This document shows, piece by piece, positions 61,145-63,981 of a stretch of 63,981 nucleotides of DNA. The stretch's first letter is position 1. Each line of letters begins with the position of its first letter. A program made the position numbers and the translations under genes. Origin of the DNA: Jiangella aurantiaca (lineage in GTDB: Bacteria; Actinomycetota; Actinomycetes; Jiangellales; Jiangellaceae); the NCBI RefSeq assembly GCF_004349105.1, contig NZ_SMLB01000032.1, forward strand, positions 1-63,981, in the 5' to 3' direction. Under the pieces are notes generated by a model. It made no database searches. It was given only the letters and a program-made list of their open reading frames with translations, and had not been told where the DNA came from.

Positions 61145-61978
61145 TTAACCGAAAGCAGTGGACGGAACGTACGGCGCGGGCGGCCGCATGTGGCGTAACG
61201 CCAGGTAGGCGTCCAGGTCGAGGCGCAGACCTGCGGCGAGGCCGACGTCGATGGCCCATTCCTGGTCGGATGTGAGATTCCGCACGTTCGTGGGCGACCC
61301 GGGCGTGGTCCGTGCCAGCCCCGCCCACAGCAGCCGCTGCGCGACGGCGCGGTTCGTCGCCGCCAGCCGCGCGACGCCGCACTCGGCCACGACCGCGTAG
61401 CCGCTGCCGGTGAGCAGGTCGCAGACCAGCAGCGTGCTGTGCGCCATGACGAAGGCGTGGTCGGGCCGGTGGGTGGCCCCGCGCACCCGGCGGTCCACGG
61501 AGTCGACGAGGTCGAGGTCGGCCGCGGTGCCGACGCGGACGCCGTCGACGGCGGGCAGCGCGGACCGGTCGACCACGCCGGTGAGCTGCATCGTCGGGTG
61601 CAGCGTGAACCCGGCCCGGCGGTAGCGCCGCAGCGCCTGATGGTCCGGCCGCGATGTCAGCATGCCGCGCAGGCAGCCGGCGCCGTAGCCGACGGCGGCG
61701 TCGAGCAGCGCGGTGCCGACGCCGCGGTGCTGGTGATCGAGGTGGACGGCGTAGGACGACAGGACCCACAGCAGGTCACGCCGCAGCGCGACCGCCACGC
61801 CGACCACCGCCGCGTCCGAGTCGGCGACCCAGCAGCCGCCCGGGTCCGTCGTCAGCAGGTGCCGGATCCGGTCGCACCAGCGGCGCCGCCAGTCGTCGGT
61901 CCGGTCGGTGCCGTACGCGAGCGCCGTCAGCCGCTCCGCCGCGGGAACATCCTCGGGTCGCATCGGCCGGATCCGCAT
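61145..61978 (-). CDS. double GNAT-type N-acetyltransferase
   Basis: A 277-aa protein with an N-terminal GNAT domain (HLDHQHRGVGTALLDAAVGYG as motif A, then ALRRYRRAGF) and a C-terminal region of about 130 residues that looks like a diverged second copy. Such tandem GNATs include Eis-like and mycothiol-related enzymes, but I cannot name the substrate. The N-terminal MRIRPMRPEDVPAAERL is typical. Convergent with nothing; nadA is downstream on the same strand. Confidence 0.78.
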   Translation of the reverse strand: MRIRPMRPEDVPAAERLTALAYGTDRTDDWRRRWCDRIRHLLTTDPGGCWVADSDAAVVGVAVALRRDLLWVLSSYAVHLDHQHRGVGTALLDAAVGYGAGCLRGMLTSRPDHQALRRYRRAGFTLHPTMQLTGVVDRSALPAVDGVRVGTAADLDLVDSVDRRVRGATHRPDHAFVMAHSTLLVCDLLTGSGYAVVAECGVARLAATNRAVAQRLLWAGLARTTPGSPTNVRNLTSDQEWAIDVGLAAGLRLDLDAYLALRHMRPPAPYVPSTAFG

Positions 61979-62020
61979 GCCCCAACATCACCAGGTCCGG
62001 CGCCGGAGCACCAGCCGGCC

Positions 62021-63307
62021 TCAGCCCGTCGTACCCATCTCCTCGCGGTCGAAGACGATCTCACCACGCACGTAGGTCGTATGGACGCGCAGCTCGGCGT
62101 CCAGGACGACGATGTCGGCCATGCGGCCGGGAGTCAGCCGGCCGCGGTCGGCCAGGCCGAGCGACTCGGCGGGCACGGTGGAGGCCATCCGCAGCGCGTC
62201 GGAGAGCGCGATGCCGCCGTCGCGGACGACGGTGCGCAGCGCGTCGCCCAGCCGGGTGATGCTGCCGGCGACGGTCCCGTCGAGCGTCCGCGACGCGGTC
62301 TCCGTGACCTCGACCTCGGTGCCGTCCCACCGCTGTTGCCGTCCGGGTGGCAGACCGGCGACGTCGCACCCGTCGCTGACCAGCATGAGCCGCTCCCAGC
62401 CGGCGACGTCGACGGCGAACCGGAGCATCTCCGGCCCGACGTGGACGCCGTCGCCGATCAGCTCGCAGCGCACCCGCGGGTCGGTGAGCAGCGCCGGTAC
62501 CGGGCCGGGCGCGCGGTGGTGGATCGGCGGCAGCGCGTTGAACAGGTGCGTGGCGCGGTCCAGCCCGCGCCCGATGGCGGCCTTGGCCTGCTGGAACGAG
62601 GCACCCGAGTGGCCTAGCGACGGGTGCACGCCGGCGTCGGCGAGCCGGGCGACCGTGTCCATGCCGTCGGGCAGCTCCGGCGCGAGCGTGACCACCTGGA
62701 CGGCGCCGTCGCCGGCCTCCAGGAGGGCGTCGACGGCCTCCGCTGACGGCAGCCGCAGGTGTTCCTGGCGGTGGACCCCGTGGTGGGACGGGGCGAGGAA
62801 CGGCCCCTCGACGTGGATGCCCAGCAGGTCGATGCCCAGCCCACCGGCCAGCCGGCCGCGCAGCGCGGCCAGCCCGGCCAGCGTCCGATGCAGCCGGTCG
62901 GCCTCGACGCTCGCGGTGGTCGCCAGGCACGCCGTGACGCCGCCGGCGGCCAGCCAGCGCGAGATGCGGGTGCCGGCCGCGGCGTCGGCGGCCATGAAGT
63001 TCGCGCCCAGGCCGCCGTGGACGTGTGTGTCGATGAAACCCGGCGCGACGATGCGGCCGGTGACGTCGTGGACGATGTCGACCCGGACGGCGTCGGTGGG
63101 ATCGGTGCCGGCGGGGACCTCGCCCGCGGCGATGGTCTGGATGACGCCGTTGGCGAACACCACGGTGCCCGGCGCCAGCCGGCCGTCGGCCCACAGCAGT
63201 GTGCCGCCGGTGAGGGCGGTGCGTACCGGGCGGCCCGTTCGCGCGGACCGGTGCTCGGACTCGGGATGGTCGCCGGGCGACGACCCGCCTCCGGCCGCGG
63301 CCGTCAC
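62021..63307 (-). CDS. nagA: N-acetylglucosamine-6-phosphate deacetylase
   Basis: A 428-aa amidohydrolase that makes glucosamine-6-phosphate and acetate from GlcNAc-6-P, part of chitin and cell-wall sugar recycling. Metal/catalytic residues are visible in APGFIDTHVHGG, GIHVEGPFL, SLGHSGA, HLFNALPPIHHR and the catalytic Asp in LVSDGCDVAG. The N-terminus is uncertain: GTG at 63307 overlaps a 32-codon ORF by GTGA, but homology begins only near residue 30 (VRTALTGGTLLWADG). Confidence 0.93.
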   Translation of the reverse strand: MTAAAGGGSSPGDHPESEHRSARTGRPVRTALTGGTLLWADGRLAPGTVVFANGVIQTIAAGEVPAGTDPTDAVRVDIVHDVTGRIVAPGFIDTHVHGGLGANFMAADAAAGTRISRWLAAGGVTACLATTASVEADRLHRTLAGLAALRGRLAGGLGIDLLGIHVEGPFLAPSHHGVHRQEHLRLPSAEAVDALLEAGDGAVQVVTLAPELPDGMDTVARLADAGVHPSLGHSGASFQQAKAAIGRGLDRATHLFNALPPIHHRAPGPVPALLTDPRVRCELIGDGVHVGPEMLRFAVDVAGWERLMLVSDGCDVAGLPPGRQQRWDGTEVEVTETASRTLDGTVAGSITRLGDALRTVVRDGGIALSDALRMASTVPAESLGLADRGRLTPGRMADIVVLDAELRVHTTYVRGEIVFDREEMGTTG

Positions 63308-63402
63308 GGCGCACCACCGAGCCGCCCGGCGTGTCTGGTGGCGACCACGGTGTCGGCCCCAGACTGCACCAGCGTGATCGCGAGTTCGTAGCCGCTGGTC
63401 AT
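63304..63402 (-). CDS. short ORF translationally coupled to nagA
   Basis: A 32-codon ORF (MTSGYELAITLVQSGADTV at the start) whose stop overlaps the nagA GTG. It has actinobacterial codon use and a plausible promoter upstream on the minus strand (TTAGAC then TATCGT). It may be a leader peptide, the remnant of a larger gene, or the true beginning of a longer nagA mis-split by a sequencing slip. No family is recognised. Confidence 0.4.
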   Translation of the reverse strand: MTSGYELAITLVQSGADTVVATRHAGRLGGAP

Positions 63403-63563
63403 GTCGATGACCGGACGATACCCGACATAGTCGCGCGTCTAACCAGCGGGACGGAGCGGATCCCGCCCAACGCCGACCGCGAGGTCCCAGGCGGCAACGG
63501 GTCCCACAAGGGAAAAGGAACCAGCGGGTGGGCCGAGACGGCGATACGGCACACTTCTTGGCC

Positions 63564-63981
63564 ATGCGGATCCTGGTTGCACCGGACAAGTTCGCCGGAA
63601 CGCTCACCGCCGTCGAGGCCGCCGACGCCATCGCCGAGGGGTGGCGGCGCTCCGCACCGGATGACGAGGTCGTCACGGTCCCGATGGCCGACGGCGGGCC
63701 CGGCTTCGTCGACGTGCTGCACTCCAGCCTGGGCGGCGAGCTGCTGGCGTCGACGGTCGCCGGGCCGCTCGGCGAGCCGGTCCCGGCGACGTTCCTGCTG
63801 GCCGGCGACGTCGGGTACATCGAGTCGGCGCAGGCGTGCGGGCTGGCGTTGCTCCCGCTGGGCGACGACGGCCGCACGCCGGTCCCGGGCGTCGCGGCGC
63901 GAGCGTCCACGTACGGCGTCGGCGAGCTGGTCGCGCACGCCGTCGACGCCGGGGCCCGGCGGGTGGTCGTGGGGCTGGGCG
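63564..63981 (+). CDS. glycerate kinase (5' part; runs off the window)
   Basis: The first 139 codons of a glycerate 2- or 3-kinase of the GarK/GlxK (GK-I) family. The N-terminal VAPDKFAGTLTAVEAADAIAEGW, then VPMADGGPGFVDVL and the active-site GYIESAQACGLALLP, are diagnostic. It phosphorylates D-glycerate into glycolysis. The ATG at 63564 gives the normal N-terminus. It is divergent from nagA; two AACCAGCGGG direct repeats lie in the gap. Confidence 0.9.
   Translation, partial: MRILVAPDKFAGTLTAVEAADAIAEGWRRSAPDDEVVTVPMADGGPGFVDVLHSSLGGELLASTVAGPLGEPVPATFLLAGDVGYIESAQACGLALLPLGDDGRTPVPGVAARASTYGVGELVAHAVDAGARRVVVGLG

Overview
The window reads as a chromosome segment of a very high-GC actinobacterium. 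Codon third positions are almost all G or C, GTG, TTG and even CTG starts are common, and many genes look leaderless. Gene content is typical of Actinobacteria: an actinobacterial-type PspA operon, GlnA1, GlnA2 and GlnE, polyphosphate glucokinase, and a DtxR-type iron box. Gene order partly recalls Streptomyces (Nif3-like, zinc-ribbon and RNase H genes; glnA1, RDD, DUF4191, lipA and lipB; sucB, lpd and pepA). A fused GlyQS glycyl-tRNA synthetase argues against a plain Streptomyces; a Jiangella-like lineage is a guess. Nearly all of the window is conserved chromosomal backbone. I see no tRNA, rRNA, CRISPR array, prophage or intact insertion sequence.

Layout. 1-5053: a small unrecognised gene, a structured leader, a Nif3-like, zinc-ribbon and RNase H/phosphatase operon, yaaA and a methyltransferase. 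5063-9424: GlyQS and an iron-regulated siderophore-binding lipoprotein. 9489-9923: three truncated gene remnants packed together. 9924-15139: a methyltransferase, an LPXTG-type Excalibur protein, a Cas2-fold-like small protein, RNase P RNA, ppgK, map and panB. 15217-23597: nadE, glnA2 with a coupled amidotransferase, a fluoride riboswitch with crcB, DUF190 and crcB, and glnE. 23606-26017: small accessory genes. 26025-34318: a LacI-controlled carbohydrate importer divergent from SDR, solute-binding-like, CoA-transferase and enoyl-CoA hydratase genes. 34530-38947: glnA1 with a GlnR box, RDD and DUF4191 proteins, lipA and lipB. 39010-43926: an LLM-oxidoreductase remnant, peptidase E, a DedA-like protein, a membrane pseudokinase and an epimerase. 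43932-49275: sucB, lpd and pepA. 49328-55697: a phosphoesterase, an S41 peptidase, gcvT, an MFS transporter and an aldo/keto reductase. 55805-59704: an acetyltransferase, DUF3043 and the Psp operon with HtpX. 59849-63981: nadA, an acetyltransferase, nagA and the start of a glycerate kinase.

How the genes work together. Nitrogen control is dense here: glnA1 carries a GlnR box, GlnE is the enzyme that adenylylates GlnA1, and GlnA2 lies between them. LipA and LipB make the lipoate that the two lipoyl domains of SucB need, and Lpd re-oxidises it. NadA and NadE both belong to NAD synthesis. The most system-like novelty is the 26-34 kb locus. One operator-like motif lies in both control regions, and sugar-type import is paired with CoA-ester enzymes and a solute-binding-fold protein that has no export signal. 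Other notable points are two families of dispersed palindromes between genes, a pattern of 12-14 leaderless promoters, a predicted 100-nt structured leader, a membrane pseudokinase, and several decayed genes.
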